Positions 52,317 through 60,551 of a DNA stretch of 64,000 nucleotides are shown piece by piece (the stretch's first letter is position 1; each line of letters starts with the position of its first letter). The translations under genes were made by a program, and so were the position numbers. Origin of the DNA: an uncultured Shimia sp. (GTDB lineage Bacteria > Pseudomonadota > Alphaproteobacteria > Rhodobacterales > Rhodobacteraceae); contig CALCOY010000098.1 in the NCBI GenBank assembly GCA_937897325.1, positions 37,326 through 101,325 on the forward strand. Reading direction: 5' to 3'. Below the pieces are notes generated by a model that had not been told where the DNA came from, searched no databases, and saw only the letters and a list, made by a program, of their open reading frames with translations.

Positions 52317-53327
52317 TCAGGCTGCGTTAATCTCCGCCTCCAGCGCCGCGATCGCGTTCATCACGTCATCAAAGCTTGGCGCGTCGCCCATGATCATCTC
52401 GCGCATTCCGGCGTAGTCTCGCCGTAGCGCGGGCTCGAGCTCAGCGCTTGGAACAAGGCGGAGTGATCCCGGTTTTGCGTCTTCATATCTCGCCCAGGCC
52501 GCCTTGAAGAACACCGATTTGTGGTGGCCGACTTCGCTCAAGAGGTCGAGATTGGCCAAAGCGCGCGCCTTGGCATCGTGCTGTGCCAGTTGCGCCATGT
52601 CATAGTAGTGTCGGGACATCCGGTCGGCGAGCGGTTTGCTGGTGTTCTGATGGAACAGCATGTGCAGAATCGTCGCCTTCTCCCAGAAGGTGCGCTCGAT
52701 CCCGAGGGTGTGAACCTCGACACCATTCAGGCCAGACAGATCGGGAAAGGCCTGTTGGACATAGGTTGAGAGGGTCCGCTGCTCGGCCGGGAGCTGTGCG
52801 CCTCGTGCGCCGAACTCAAACCGTACGATAGGTTTTATGTAGCCTGGGTCGTCGTCGCCGAGTGCCGGGTAAGCGAATAGTATGGTCTGAGGATCGTTTT
52901 CGTCGATCTGGAGCGAGAACGGCTGCTCCAGGCTGTTTGAGAAGGCGGTGTTGATTTCGTCGAGAAGGGGACCTGCGACAGCGGCCTCGGCGGCCTCCTG
53001 AAGGTCTTGCAGCAGGGATTTGCGTTTGCCGCCCGTGAGGTCGGGGTTCTCAGGGTCACTGTCTCCCTCAAACCCGAGTTGGGCGCGGTCGAGCGACAGA
53101 TCGACGTCCTCAGAAAACCGATGGATCACATCGTAGGCTTTCGAGAGTGATGTGCCTCCTTTGAAGATCAGGTGATCGCCAAAGGACGGCAATGCAAACA
53201 GGTTCTGTAGCGACCAGCAGACCCAGAAGTCTTTTTCGACAATCGCCTTGGCAAACCCAAGCTCTGCCTCGGCCTGGCGGAAAGCTTCATCTCGGTTTGC
53301 AGGTGTGTCGTTTGCAAAGGCGTCCAT
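52317..53327 (-). CDS. AbiEii/AbiGii nucleotidyltransferase toxin
   Basis: A 336-residue protein of the AbiEii type IV toxin family. Motifs are KDFWVCWSLQNLF near residue 29, LIFKGGTSLSKAYDVI near 51 (the nucleotidyltransferase GGT-S motif), FSEDVDLSLDRA near 71 (catalytic aspartates) and ERTFWEKATILH near 209. AbiEii blocks growth on phage infection by modifying tRNA or other targets with nucleotides. It follows the antitoxin gene by two bases. Confidence 0.88.
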   Translation of the reverse strand: MDAFANDTPANRDEAFRQAEAELGFAKAIVEKDFWVCWSLQNLFALPSFGDHLIFKGGTSLSKAYDVIHRFSEDVDLSLDRAQLGFEGDSDPENPDLTGGKRKSLLQDLQEAAEAAVAGPLLDEINTAFSNSLEQPFSLQIDENDPQTILFAYPALGDDDPGYIKPIVRFEFGARGAQLPAEQRTLSTYVQQAFPDLSGLNGVEVHTLGIERTFWEKATILHMLFHQNTSKPLADRMSRHYYDMAQLAQHDAKARALANLDLLSEVGHHKSVFFKAAWARYEDAKPGSLRLVPSAELEPALRRDYAGMREMIMGDAPSFDDVMNAIAALEAEINAA

Positions 53328-53329
53328 GC

Positions 53330-53926
53330 TCAGACGTGTGCCATAATCTGCTTTACGACCGGATGCATCCAAGCCGGGACATGCCGGCTTTGTTTTGCAA
53401 GCTGCGCCCGATCTTTGGCATCCAGCGTGCGGGCGATCTTGCCGATCACCTGATCATCCACACGGTCCTTGCCGACATAGCGGAGCGCCTGAAACACAGT
53501 GCCGGTCTTAGACCCGGCACCAACCAAAGTCTTCGGGGAGGCGTTTCGGAACTGGATCACCTGCCGTCCGATCTTCTTGGTACGTGTCGGCCCGTCGGTC
53601 ATGTAGGTCGGATTGGACGGCACTTGGGTGGATAGACCCAACTGGTTCGCCGCCATCGCAGGGGAGGGTTGCAGAACCTGGTTGTCCTTCCGCGCTACCG
53701 CGCGTGCTATATCATCGGCGGACGGAGCCAAAACTCCAAAACGCGAGCTGTGTTTGGGATAGTCATAGAGCCCACGCGTCAACCGCCGGATCATGCCCTG
53801 ATCCGCTAGACGCGATAGCGCCTGATCCACGCTTGCGCGCGATCCGATGTCGAGGAAGTCCGACGGGGCGAAGATGGCGCCTCGGCCCTTTCCAACGATG
53901 CGTTGCTTGATTTTTGACGTGATCAT
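53330..53926 (-). CDS. AbiEi-type antitoxin (DUF6088)
   Basis: A 198-residue protein with an N-terminal winged helix (GRGAIFAPSDFLDIGSRASVDQALSRLADQGMIRRLTRGLYDYP, residues 14-57) and a C-terminal part with PSPAMAANQLGLSTQVP, IQFRNASPKTLVG and ALRYVGK, as in DUF6088/AbiEi antitoxins. AbiEi represses its own operon and counters AbiEii. An inverted repeat lies 14 bases before the start. Confidence 0.85.
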   Translation of the reverse strand: MITSKIKQRIVGKGRGAIFAPSDFLDIGSRASVDQALSRLADQGMIRRLTRGLYDYPKHSSRFGVLAPSADDIARAVARKDNQVLQPSPAMAANQLGLSTQVPSNPTYMTDGPTRTKKIGRQVIQFRNASPKTLVGAGSKTGTVFQALRYVGKDRVDDQVIGKIARTLDAKDRAQLAKQSRHVPAWMHPVVKQIMAHV

Positions 53927-53940
53927 GGTTCAACTCCATG

Positions 53941-53966
53941 TCAGAAAATAAGATATGTTTTTCTGA
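53941..53966. promoter_or_regulatory. Inverted repeat upstream of the AbiE operon
   Basis: TCAGAAAA and TTTTCTGA are perfect 8-base inverted arms with a 10-base spacer, just before the antitoxin start. AbiEi proteins bind inverted repeats in their own promoter, so this is the likely operator. Confidence 0.55.
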
Positions 53967-54121
53967 ACGTCAAGATAGAGAGATTCCGGTCAGGAGGGCG
54001 GGAAGCAGTCATTCGCGGCATGCGCAAAGTCTGATTTAAAAGGCTGAAAAGCTGACATTCCATTCCGTCACGGCCTGCTTCAATTTGCTCAACTTCAAGC
54101 AGAAACGAACGGACGCTCAGA

Positions 54122-54835
54122 CTACGGGCGCTTCCAATGGTTGCTCTTGTAGACGGTCTCGGTTTCACCTGCAAAACTGAAGTTCTGGCTTGTCCACATG
54201 TTTTCGCCATTGGAGTTGAGTTTCGCGGGCTTGCTTAACTTATTAAATGTCCTGCTAGAAATGTAGGTGTGATAACCTGTATCGCGTGCATCTGAGAGTT
54301 TGGCTGAGAAGCTAGCGGCCTTTCCAATCCAAATGAGGTCATTACTATTTCGAATACCCGATCGGACCGCCCTGACTTCGCCGACGTCGATTCCAACCCC
54401 ATGGCGGATTTCGATTTCGTTGTCCCTGATGGACTTGAATTGCTTTTTTGCTGCCGGATGGATGATCTTCCGAACTGCCCAATGGATTTCTCGCCCACAG
54501 ATGGACGCGTTGCTGTTCTTACTGTCCCCAATGAATACGCCCATGACCCGGTCACCGTCGAAGCTCCGTATCGCCCCCCCATGTTTGACGATCAGTCTCG
54601 TTGAGCAGTCCAAGAAGCAGCGAATGATCTTTGCTGTTGTGCTCCATGGGCAGAGTTTCGATAGCAAAGCCGAGTTAGCAAGGTCTGCATAGAGAAACGC
54701 TGCGTCGATCTTTACAGCGCCGTCTTTTAGCACAACGTCGTCGGTGGTCGGAACCACTCTGCCTTCGCGCACGTTGAATGACGTGCCAAACAGCGTATCC
54801 ACACGGTTCTTGAGGAATGTCTCGTCAGTTGCCAA
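54122..54835 (-). CDS. Class III nucleotidyl cyclase, Pycsar-like
   Basis: A 237-residue single-domain cyclase. The first metal aspartate is in FLYADLANS (residue 51) and the second in SFDGDRVMGVF (residue 95). The signature GVGIDVGEVRA is near residue 148. At the transition-state position the sequence is GKAASFSAKL, with Ser-175 where active cyclases usually have Asn. Small stand-alone cyclases beside a cyclic-nucleotide-binding effector are the PycC enzymes of Pycsar defence, which make cCMP or cUMP. There is no ATG start: the first candidate is TTG, 30 bases after and in the same frame as the effector stop. AT-richer than the backbone. Confidence 0.8.
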   Translation of the reverse strand: MATDETFLKNRVDTLFGTSFNVREGRVVPTTDDVVLKDGAVKIDAAFLYADLANSALLSKLCPWSTTAKIIRCFLDCSTRLIVKHGGAIRSFDGDRVMGVFIGDSKNSNASICGREIHWAVRKIIHPAAKKQFKSIRDNEIEIRHGVGIDVGEVRAVRSGIRNSNDLIWIGKAASFSAKLSDARDTGYHTYISSRTFNKLSKPAKLNSNGENMWTSQNFSFAGETETVYKSNHWKRP

Positions 54836-54865
54836 AGTTCTGGTCCACAGAGTTGCCGATTTCGC

Positions 54866-55738
54866 TCAATCTTTTTTCTCGTCGTGAGCCTGTGTGAGCT
54901 TCAGGTCCAGGACGCCTGCAAAATAGGTGAGCAGCAAGAGTGACAGAGACCCGATCGCAAAAATACCAGTCTTTAGTTCGGTTTGGACGCTAAAATCAAT
55001 CAGAGGAAGGTCGAACTTTCTACCATCGATTGTCAAAACGAAACTGGCTACGCCGTATAAGACAAACGCAATCAGGCCAAACCCGGCAGCGCTGGAGAGG
55101 TTTCGATAGCGCAATTCTGGGTTAACCAAGAGGACGCCCACAAAAACTGCGACAGCTAGCGACGGGCCAGCGAGGAAGTAGTATAATGTTCCTAACCCCA
55201 TTGCCCAAGTTCCGACGCACGCGGATATCCCCGCCACAAGTCCGGCAATCGCGCTCTTTGAAGTCCATGAAAGTCCCGGCCTCGAGGTCTTTTCGCCCAA
55301 CAGCCGGAGGTTCTTGCGTCCAACTGTGTCTACAAGATCGGTGAGCCGTCCATGGAAATCTGGATACGATCTAATGATCTCACGAAATTTGCTTGCCGAC
55401 ATCACCCGCGCTTCAAACACATCAGAGTCCACTACAACGTCTGCTGACCTAGCTTCACCTGGTTTCATTGCCGCCATCTCGCCGACAATTTCTGGGGTGC
55501 TCCTTGTGTCGATGAAACGTGAATTTATGAAGATATGCGCAGAACCAAATATGACGAAGTAGACATCGTCAGTCTCGTCACCGTGATTGATCAAAACATA
55601 GCGTTTTGGGTGCCGAACTACTTCCGAATGCTCCACGATTTCTGCCGCCAGTGCTTCATCACCTGCAACGAGCGCATTTCGACCAATGATCTGTCGGTGC
55701 TTGTCTAACACTTCTGTCGACAATTGATCATTTTCCAC
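54866..55738 (-). CDS. Cyclic-nucleotide-binding membrane effector
   Basis: A 290-residue protein. Residues 40-125 form a CNB domain: YVLINHGDETDDVYFVIFG, then the phosphate-binding cassette VGEMAAMKPGEARSAD with Glu-87 and Arg-97, the residues that hold the ribose and cyclic phosphate. Residues 160-280 contain about four TM segments (for example SAIAGLVAGISACVGTWAM and LKTGIFAIGSLSLLLLTYF). A ligand-gated membrane effector is the role of PycTM in Pycsar systems, where it damages the membrane when the cyclase is triggered. GTG start, 17 bases after the WYL gene stop. Confidence 0.8.
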   Translation of the reverse strand: MENDQLSTEVLDKHRQIIGRNALVAGDEALAAEIVEHSEVVRHPKRYVLINHGDETDDVYFVIFGSAHIFINSRFIDTRSTPEIVGEMAAMKPGEARSADVVVDSDVFEARVMSASKFREIIRSYPDFHGRLTDLVDTVGRKNLRLLGEKTSRPGLSWTSKSAIAGLVAGISACVGTWAMGLGTLYYFLAGPSLAVAVFVGVLLVNPELRYRNLSSAAGFGLIAFVLYGVASFVLTIDGRKFDLPLIDFSVQTELKTGIFAIGSLSLLLLTYFAGVLDLKLTQAHDEKKD

Positions 55739-55755
55739 TGGTTGCGGTGGATCGC

Positions 55756-56622
55756 TTATTTTCTTCTTTCCAAACAGGTCTCTATTTCTTCCAAGTTAAG
55801 TATCTTGAGATGGTAGCTGCTCTTATTTCGCATGGCTTTCCCAACCATTTCGAGAGGATCAAAGCCGTAGAACCTAAGGTAATAGAACAACATTGCCTTG
55901 CGCACTGGGAGCTCGAGGACGCCGTCAACCATGCTGTACTCGATCTCAATCTGTTCTCTTTGCCTTACAGTAAGGGTTGGATCTGCCTGCAGTTTTAGTG
56001 CTGCGATTTGTTGCCAAAGCGCGTCTGGGCGCGGGTCCGGGCATCCCTCTTGTGATACAATTGCAGCTTCAATTCTTGAAAGCACAAAATCTGAGAACCG
56101 GTCCTTCTCAACATCAAAGGCACGCATGTGCCATCGGTGTCCGTCGCTAGCAATGGCATGAGGGCAAAGTGTTCGTATCGATTCTGAGTCTGAGCTGAGT
56201 GAAACATATCGAACCTCCAAGCATGCTTGTGCATCAATTGCATCGAGTACTGATCGAAGAATTTTTGGATCAACCTTACGAGACGCGATGCCAACAGCGT
56301 CAAACTGCGGCAAGTGAGTTGGCCAAATTTCCTCTTCAGTGCGATAGCCTTGGTGAAGCATCTCCAGATGACGAAAAAAACCGGAAGACTCCCCGCTGGA
56401 GAACTTTGGCTTGAACTTTGAACCCACGACGTAAGATCGGCGTCGCGGGTCGTAGCTCATGTTCCGGGGTGCGATATCGAGATATGTCGTTAGGTCGTTT
56501 GTCGCTTGTTGAGGCGATATCTCAAACTGATCTTGCAAGGCCTTGCGACCGATTGAGCCGGCCCATTGCAACTGAAAATCGATAAACTCGAAACGTCGCC
56601 GTACGCTTGGTTTGATGTCCAT
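55756..56622 (-). CDS. WYL-domain regulator (CapW/BrxR-like)
   Basis: A 288-residue protein: N-terminal winged HTH (residues 5-65, SIGRKALQDQFEISPQQATNDLTTYL), a WYL domain (residues 125-200, with LEVRYVSLSSDSE and GHRWHMRAFDVEKDRFSDFVLSRI) and a C-terminal WCX-like domain. This is the order in CapW and BrxR, repressors of CBASS and BREX defence loci that respond to infection. First gene of the leftward operon. A perfect palindrome sits in the promoter region it shares with the divergent cyclase operon. Confidence 0.85.
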   Translation of the reverse strand: MDIKPSVRRRFEFIDFQLQWAGSIGRKALQDQFEISPQQATNDLTTYLDIAPRNMSYDPRRRSYVVGSKFKPKFSSGESSGFFRHLEMLHQGYRTEEEIWPTHLPQFDAVGIASRKVDPKILRSVLDAIDAQACLEVRYVSLSSDSESIRTLCPHAIASDGHRWHMRAFDVEKDRFSDFVLSRIEAAIVSQEGCPDPRPDALWQQIAALKLQADPTLTVRQREQIEIEYSMVDGVLELPVRKAMLFYYLRFYGFDPLEMVGKAMRNKSSYHLKILNLEEIETCLERRK

Positions 56623-56657
56623 AGCTTACCCCCTGATGTCTCCTAATTTCTATCATA

Positions 56658-56691
56658 TTGACATTGTTTTGGAAACTCCTATTTTATAGGA
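56658..56691 (+). promoter_or_regulatory. Divergent promoter with the palindromic WYL operator
   Basis: TCCTAT-TTT-ATAGGA (56677-56691) is a perfect palindrome. It overlaps a rightward promoter: TTGACA at 56658-56663, then 16 bases, then TATTTT. On the other strand the same bases give TATAAA. Binding here would block the two-domain cyclase operon and could affect the WYL operon too. The regulator is inferred to be the WYL protein. Confidence 0.55.
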
Positions 56692-56752
56692 TTACAGAAG
56701 AAACTGTGCGACTCGCTGCCATGCTAAGCCGCTATGTTAGGAGATGAAGATC

Positions 56753-58354
56753 ATGCCTTGGAAGCACACGGTCGCACGTGATCGTATTCAGAAGCTGTTG
56801 GATGAAGTGCCCGAAATGGATGTCCAGCGCTTCGACCAGTATTGGTCGCGATATCAAATCGATAAGGCGCTGCAGACAGCGATGAAGCTGCCCACTACGC
56901 CGCCGCTTTTCAGTCTACCAAGGGACAAGGCCGTCGTAGTCGATACCGTTCAGATCTATATCTCGATCGTTGGGTACGATGAGATGCGTTTGGATGATGG
57001 TCGTGAAACCGAGGCATCTCACGCGCGGGCGCTAAAGGGGCTGCATCTATACTACGGCGCGGCGGATCGTGTGATCGAAGAAACCAATGCGCAAAGGGTC
57101 GACTTTCACAGCGGGCGGATGCATGCAGTTTTTCTTGAGACCGGGGGCGGGGGAGTATCGCGAGAAACTATAGGTCAAGCCCTTGCCCTTGCTGAAGATT
57201 TCAAGCGCGTAGTCCAATTGGCCAATGATCGGTTGGCCAATGGGGAGTTTGGAACTGAGTTCCGGATCGGTATTGATGTTGGGACATGCGTTGCGATCAA
57301 CAACGGGACCGGTTCTGAACAAGAACCGATGTTCCTGGGTTCAGCTGCCAACCATGCGGCGAAGCTTGCAGAAGGTGATACGGTCGGTGTGTACGTTTCA
57401 GACCGAGTCAGAGCTGTTCTTGGATATCAAGAGGTTGGCATGCTCGAAAAGTATCTGGGACTGAACTCAAGCCAGATCAGCGCGAACTCAGCCTACACTT
57501 CTGACGATGGCAGCTTGATGTTTGGAGTAGCAAACAGGCAAGCCTTTTCGGAACGAGTTGTAGACACTTGGTCCGGAGATGTTCGAAAGGGGATTGTTGA
57601 CGACTTAACGTCCCCCGATTTCAAGTTTGCCTTCAAGCAACCTCCTTTGAGCGAGATTGAATACTCAAAACTCTATCCGAGCAAATCAATCCGGATGCCC
57701 CTTGTTTCATTGTTCGCAGACTTATCGGGTTACACAAAATTCATCGACGAGGCAGTGTCCAAAGGAAATATACAGGATGCCGTTCGCGCGCTATTTGTCA
57801 TACGCCAAGAGTTTCAAAACGTGGCAGAAGCCGACTTTGGCGGTCGAAAGGTCCGTTTCATCGGTGATTGTATCCACGCCTTAGTTGCAGAAGGCAGCGG
57901 TACATCGACTGACGAAGCTAGGAGTGTCGCTGCGGCCACTCAGTGCGCAGCGGGGCTTCATGCTTCCTTCGGCCTCTGTAAATCGATGCTTGAGGGGATA
58001 GAGACTTTAGAACTTGCCGTAGGTCTAGAGCTCGGCACGACTCCGATTTCGAGGATTGGTATTCGCGGCGAGCGATCCGTGCGAGTGGCATCATCAAAGG
58101 CCACATCTGAGTCAGAGAAAATGCAGAAAGAGTGTAACGAGAGTGGTGTAAAGATCGGACCAGATGCTCTTCGTGTAGCTCCCAAGGGACTTATTGATAT
58201 CGTCGGTGACCAAGGGTACGCGAGAGAAGTCGACTACGACGATGTGTCAGCTAGCATTCTTGCGACGCCGACTGAGTTGACTCAACCGTTGTATGCCCGC
58301 GCCCACGCCCCTGCTGAACCAAGTCAACCGCGCGCCCATCTCGCAAAGAAATGA
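56753..58354 (+). CDS. Two-domain class III nucleotidyl cyclase with complementary halves
   Basis: A 533-residue protein with two cyclase homology domains. Domain 1 (residues 60-225) keeps RIGIDVG and GSAANHAAKL, with the transition-state Asn at residue 200, but both metal aspartates are lost (Ser-71 in YISIVGY and Gly-121 in FHSGRMHAV). Domain 2 (residues 315-470) keeps both metal aspartates, Asp-323 in FADLSGYT and Asp-372 in RFIGDCIHAL, but has VASSKATSES in place of the Asn motif. Together they could form one complete site, as C1 and C2 do in membrane adenylyl cyclases. The ATG at 56753 is nine bases after AGGAG; the ATG at 56744 is too close to it. Coupled by ATGA to the next gene. Confidence 0.82.
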   Translation: MPWKHTVARDRIQKLLDEVPEMDVQRFDQYWSRYQIDKALQTAMKLPTTPPLFSLPRDKAVVVDTVQIYISIVGYDEMRLDDGRETEASHARALKGLHLYYGAADRVIEETNAQRVDFHSGRMHAVFLETGGGGVSRETIGQALALAEDFKRVVQLANDRLANGEFGTEFRIGIDVGTCVAINNGTGSEQEPMFLGSAANHAAKLAEGDTVGVYVSDRVRAVLGYQEVGMLEKYLGLNSSQISANSAYTSDDGSLMFGVANRQAFSERVVDTWSGDVRKGIVDDLTSPDFKFAFKQPPLSEIEYSKLYPSKSIRMPLVSLFADLSGYTKFIDEAVSKGNIQDAVRALFVIRQEFQNVAEADFGGRKVRFIGDCIHALVAEGSGTSTDEARSVAAATQCAAGLHASFGLCKSMLEGIETLELAVGLELGTTPISRIGIRGERSVRVASSKATSESEKMQKECNESGVKIGPDALRVAPKGLIDIVGDQGYAREVDYDDVSASILATPTELTQPLYARAHAPAEPSQPRAHLAKK

Positions 58355-59151
58355 ACTCTCTTGAGCTGCTCCTGAAACACACGCCTTCGTGGGTCCAGCT
58401 AGTAAGAAATAGAAAAGTATCGGTTCAGGTATCCTGCGCTCCCCGAAAAGCCAGCGGATTGATCGCAGGACACTACCTTTTGAAGCTTTCTCTCTTGAGA
58501 GGAGGTGGCGTGAGCGTGGCAGAGGGCGAAGGGGTCAGCAGCTTCCCAAAATCCTGCCCAGAGAGGCACATCAATCCCGATGCCACTTTTTGTATCTCCT
58601 ACGGATCAACTGAACCGCTCATAGAAGAGCATGCGGCGATCGCCTGGTGGGAATACTTACGTATGTTCCTCCTTCATCAGGAGTATGCCCAGAAGTACGG
58701 AGTGTGGCCTCTTGAAGGAGGCCTTTCTCATGGAGAAGCAGCACGGTTTCAGGAAAAAATGGAAGAGTTGGCTGCTCCATTGGGTTGGAAGGAAGAAATT
58801 CTAGTCGGCATGTTTCGGAGCAAGGGCTGGCTGGCCAACAGCTTGCCCAAGGCGTCTCAGCGCTTGGACCGGTTACTCAATTCCAGAACTCCGTGCCCTA
58901 GAGGTTGTATACGTCAGGCTGACAGCAACCGTTCGATTGTTTGCCGTCCAGCAGATGCTGATCTTAGTGCAGCAGATGGGAAGCCGATCCTGAGGGCGGA
59001 GTGTCCAAACAGGTCGACATTAGAGCGCATTTCTTTACTCGAGCACAGGCGTCGCAAAGCGCAGAACAATTTCATCAAGGAGATCCGCAAGGATGCGCGT
59101 GTCTGTTGCGGGACGATGAAATACTGCCCACTGGCAAAAACAAGTTCGTGA
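58351..59151 (+). CDS. Cysteine-rich protein resembling bacterial E2-associated proteins
   Basis: A 266-residue protein with about ten cysteines. Near residue 70 is SCPERHINPDATFCISYG. After a Trp/Leu-rich helical middle (AAIAWWEYLRMFLLHQEYAQ) the C-terminal third has CPRGC near residue 183, further single cysteines near 200 and 218, and VCCGTMKYCP near the end, which look like metal ligands. This pattern recalls the cysteine-rich proteins encoded next to bacterial E2-like (ubiquitin-conjugating-fold) domains. No E1, E2 or ubiquitin-like protein is encoded here. The start overlaps the cyclase stop (ATGA). Function unknown; co-translation points to one system. Confidence 0.65.
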   Translation: MNSLELLLKHTPSWVQLVRNRKVSVQVSCAPRKASGLIAGHYLLKLSLLRGGGVSVAEGEGVSSFPKSCPERHINPDATFCISYGSTEPLIEEHAAIAWWEYLRMFLLHQEYAQKYGVWPLEGGLSHGEAARFQEKMEELAAPLGWKEEILVGMFRSKGWLANSLPKASQRLDRLLNSRTPCPRGCIRQADSNRSIVCRPADADLSAADGKPILRAECPNRSTLERISLLEHRRRKAQNNFIKEIRKDARVCCGTMKYCPLAKTSS

Positions 59152-59272
59152 CCGATCCCCGTTTGGCATCGCTTCAACAAAGCGCGGAAATGCCGCGCTG
59201 CAAAAGATACCATCCTAGGAGAGCTTTGAGTTGGCAATTGTCGATTGGCAGCCTCGATACTTACTCCTGATT

Positions 59273-60427
59273 TTACGATATGTTAGTTAGTCGCTTCTTT
59301 ACGACTTCTAAGAACCAATTGACCGCGGGAACAAGGGCGTCATCATTGAAGTCATATTTATCACTATGCAACGGAGCGCTGTCACCATTCCCAAAAAATC
59401 CAAAAGCGCCAGGTGCGAACGTTAGTGCCTGTGCAAAGTCCTCCGAGGCCCCCATACGCGGAGCAGCGGCATTGGTTCTTTCTTCTCCAAAGACTGACTT
59501 AGCCGCGTCCACTGCAAAATCGGTGACATCCTCGTCGTTCACCAATGGCACAAATATTCGCTCATAATTGACATCAACCTCACACCCGTGGGCGAGGCCC
59601 ACACCTTTTGCAATTCGTCGCATTGATGTCTCGATAGCTTCGCTGGTAGTGGCATCGAAATGGCGGCAGTCACCTTCGATGCATGCCTCGCTAGCTATGG
59701 CATTCTTTATGTTGTCACCTTTGATTGATGTAACCGAAAGAACGGCTAGAGATGCCGGATCGATGTCCCGGGAAACGACCGTTTGAAGCTCGCCAACGAT
59801 TGAGCAAGCACAAACGATTGCATCCTTGCAGTCTTGGGGGCGCGATGCGTGTCCACCGCTGCCTTGAACTCTGATTACGAAGCCGTCCTCAGCGCCCATG
59901 AATGGTCCGGATCTGATTTCAAAGGAACCTACGGGAAGGCCAGGTTTGTTGTGAAGTCCATATATTTCGTCAAATCTCATCCGTGACCCGAGTCCATCTG
60001 CAATCATTGACTTCATTCCCTAGCCCCACTCTTCAGCCGGTTGAAAAATCAGTCTTATAGTCCCGCTAAACTCTTCGTCTTTGGCTAGAGCGGCTGCTGT
60101 CCCTAACAGGATTGTTGTGTGGCCATCATGTCCACAAGCGTGCATTAACCCGGGTCTCGAAGAACTATAAGGCAGGTTCGTTTTTCCATCGATTTGCAAA
60201 CAATCCATGTCCGCTCGCAACGCAATTGTCCGCTTCCCCTTTCCGCGACTTAGCGTTGCAACTACACCGGTATCACCGATGCCAGTTTCTATATCATCAA
60301 TGCCAAAATCCTGCAGGCGTTCGACGATGAATCGAGCTGTGTCTTCTTCTGCGAAGCCGAACTCGGGATTTTTGTGCAGGTGACGTCGCCACTCACGCAT
60401 CGCTCTGGCAAGTTCTGCTGAAACCAA
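59273..60427 (-). pseudogene. M20-family amidohydrolase interrupted by an amber codon
   Basis: The frame reads as one M20 peptidase/amidohydrolase except for a TAG at 60020-60022. The first part has the metal motifs ALRADMDC and HACGHDGHT, then FQPAEEWG before the TAG; the second continues with GMKSMIADG, GGHASRPQDCKDA (dimerisation-domain His), and MGASEDFAQ near the end. The PAEE metal site lies before the stop and the second half after it, so neither part should be active alone. Otherwise undamaged, so the loss is recent, or read-through occurs. Start is a TTG with AAAGGAG eight bases upstream. It resembles YgeY-type hydrolases found near diaminopropionate ammonia-lyase. Confidence 0.75.
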
Positions 60428-60551
60428 ATATCAAGCTCCTTTTATTTAGCTATCACTAAGATATCCGGAGATCATTGCATTTGGAAACATATGCGTAGCT
60501 AAACTCTGGTTCACTGAAGCCATTCTAGATTGTCGATTAGTCCAGGTGATT

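Noticed and set aside
56744..56752. ATG at 56744 as start of the two-domain cyclase
   Set aside because: It directly abuts the AGGAG ribosome binding site, leaving no spacing; the in-frame ATG at 56753 has the normal nine-base spacing.
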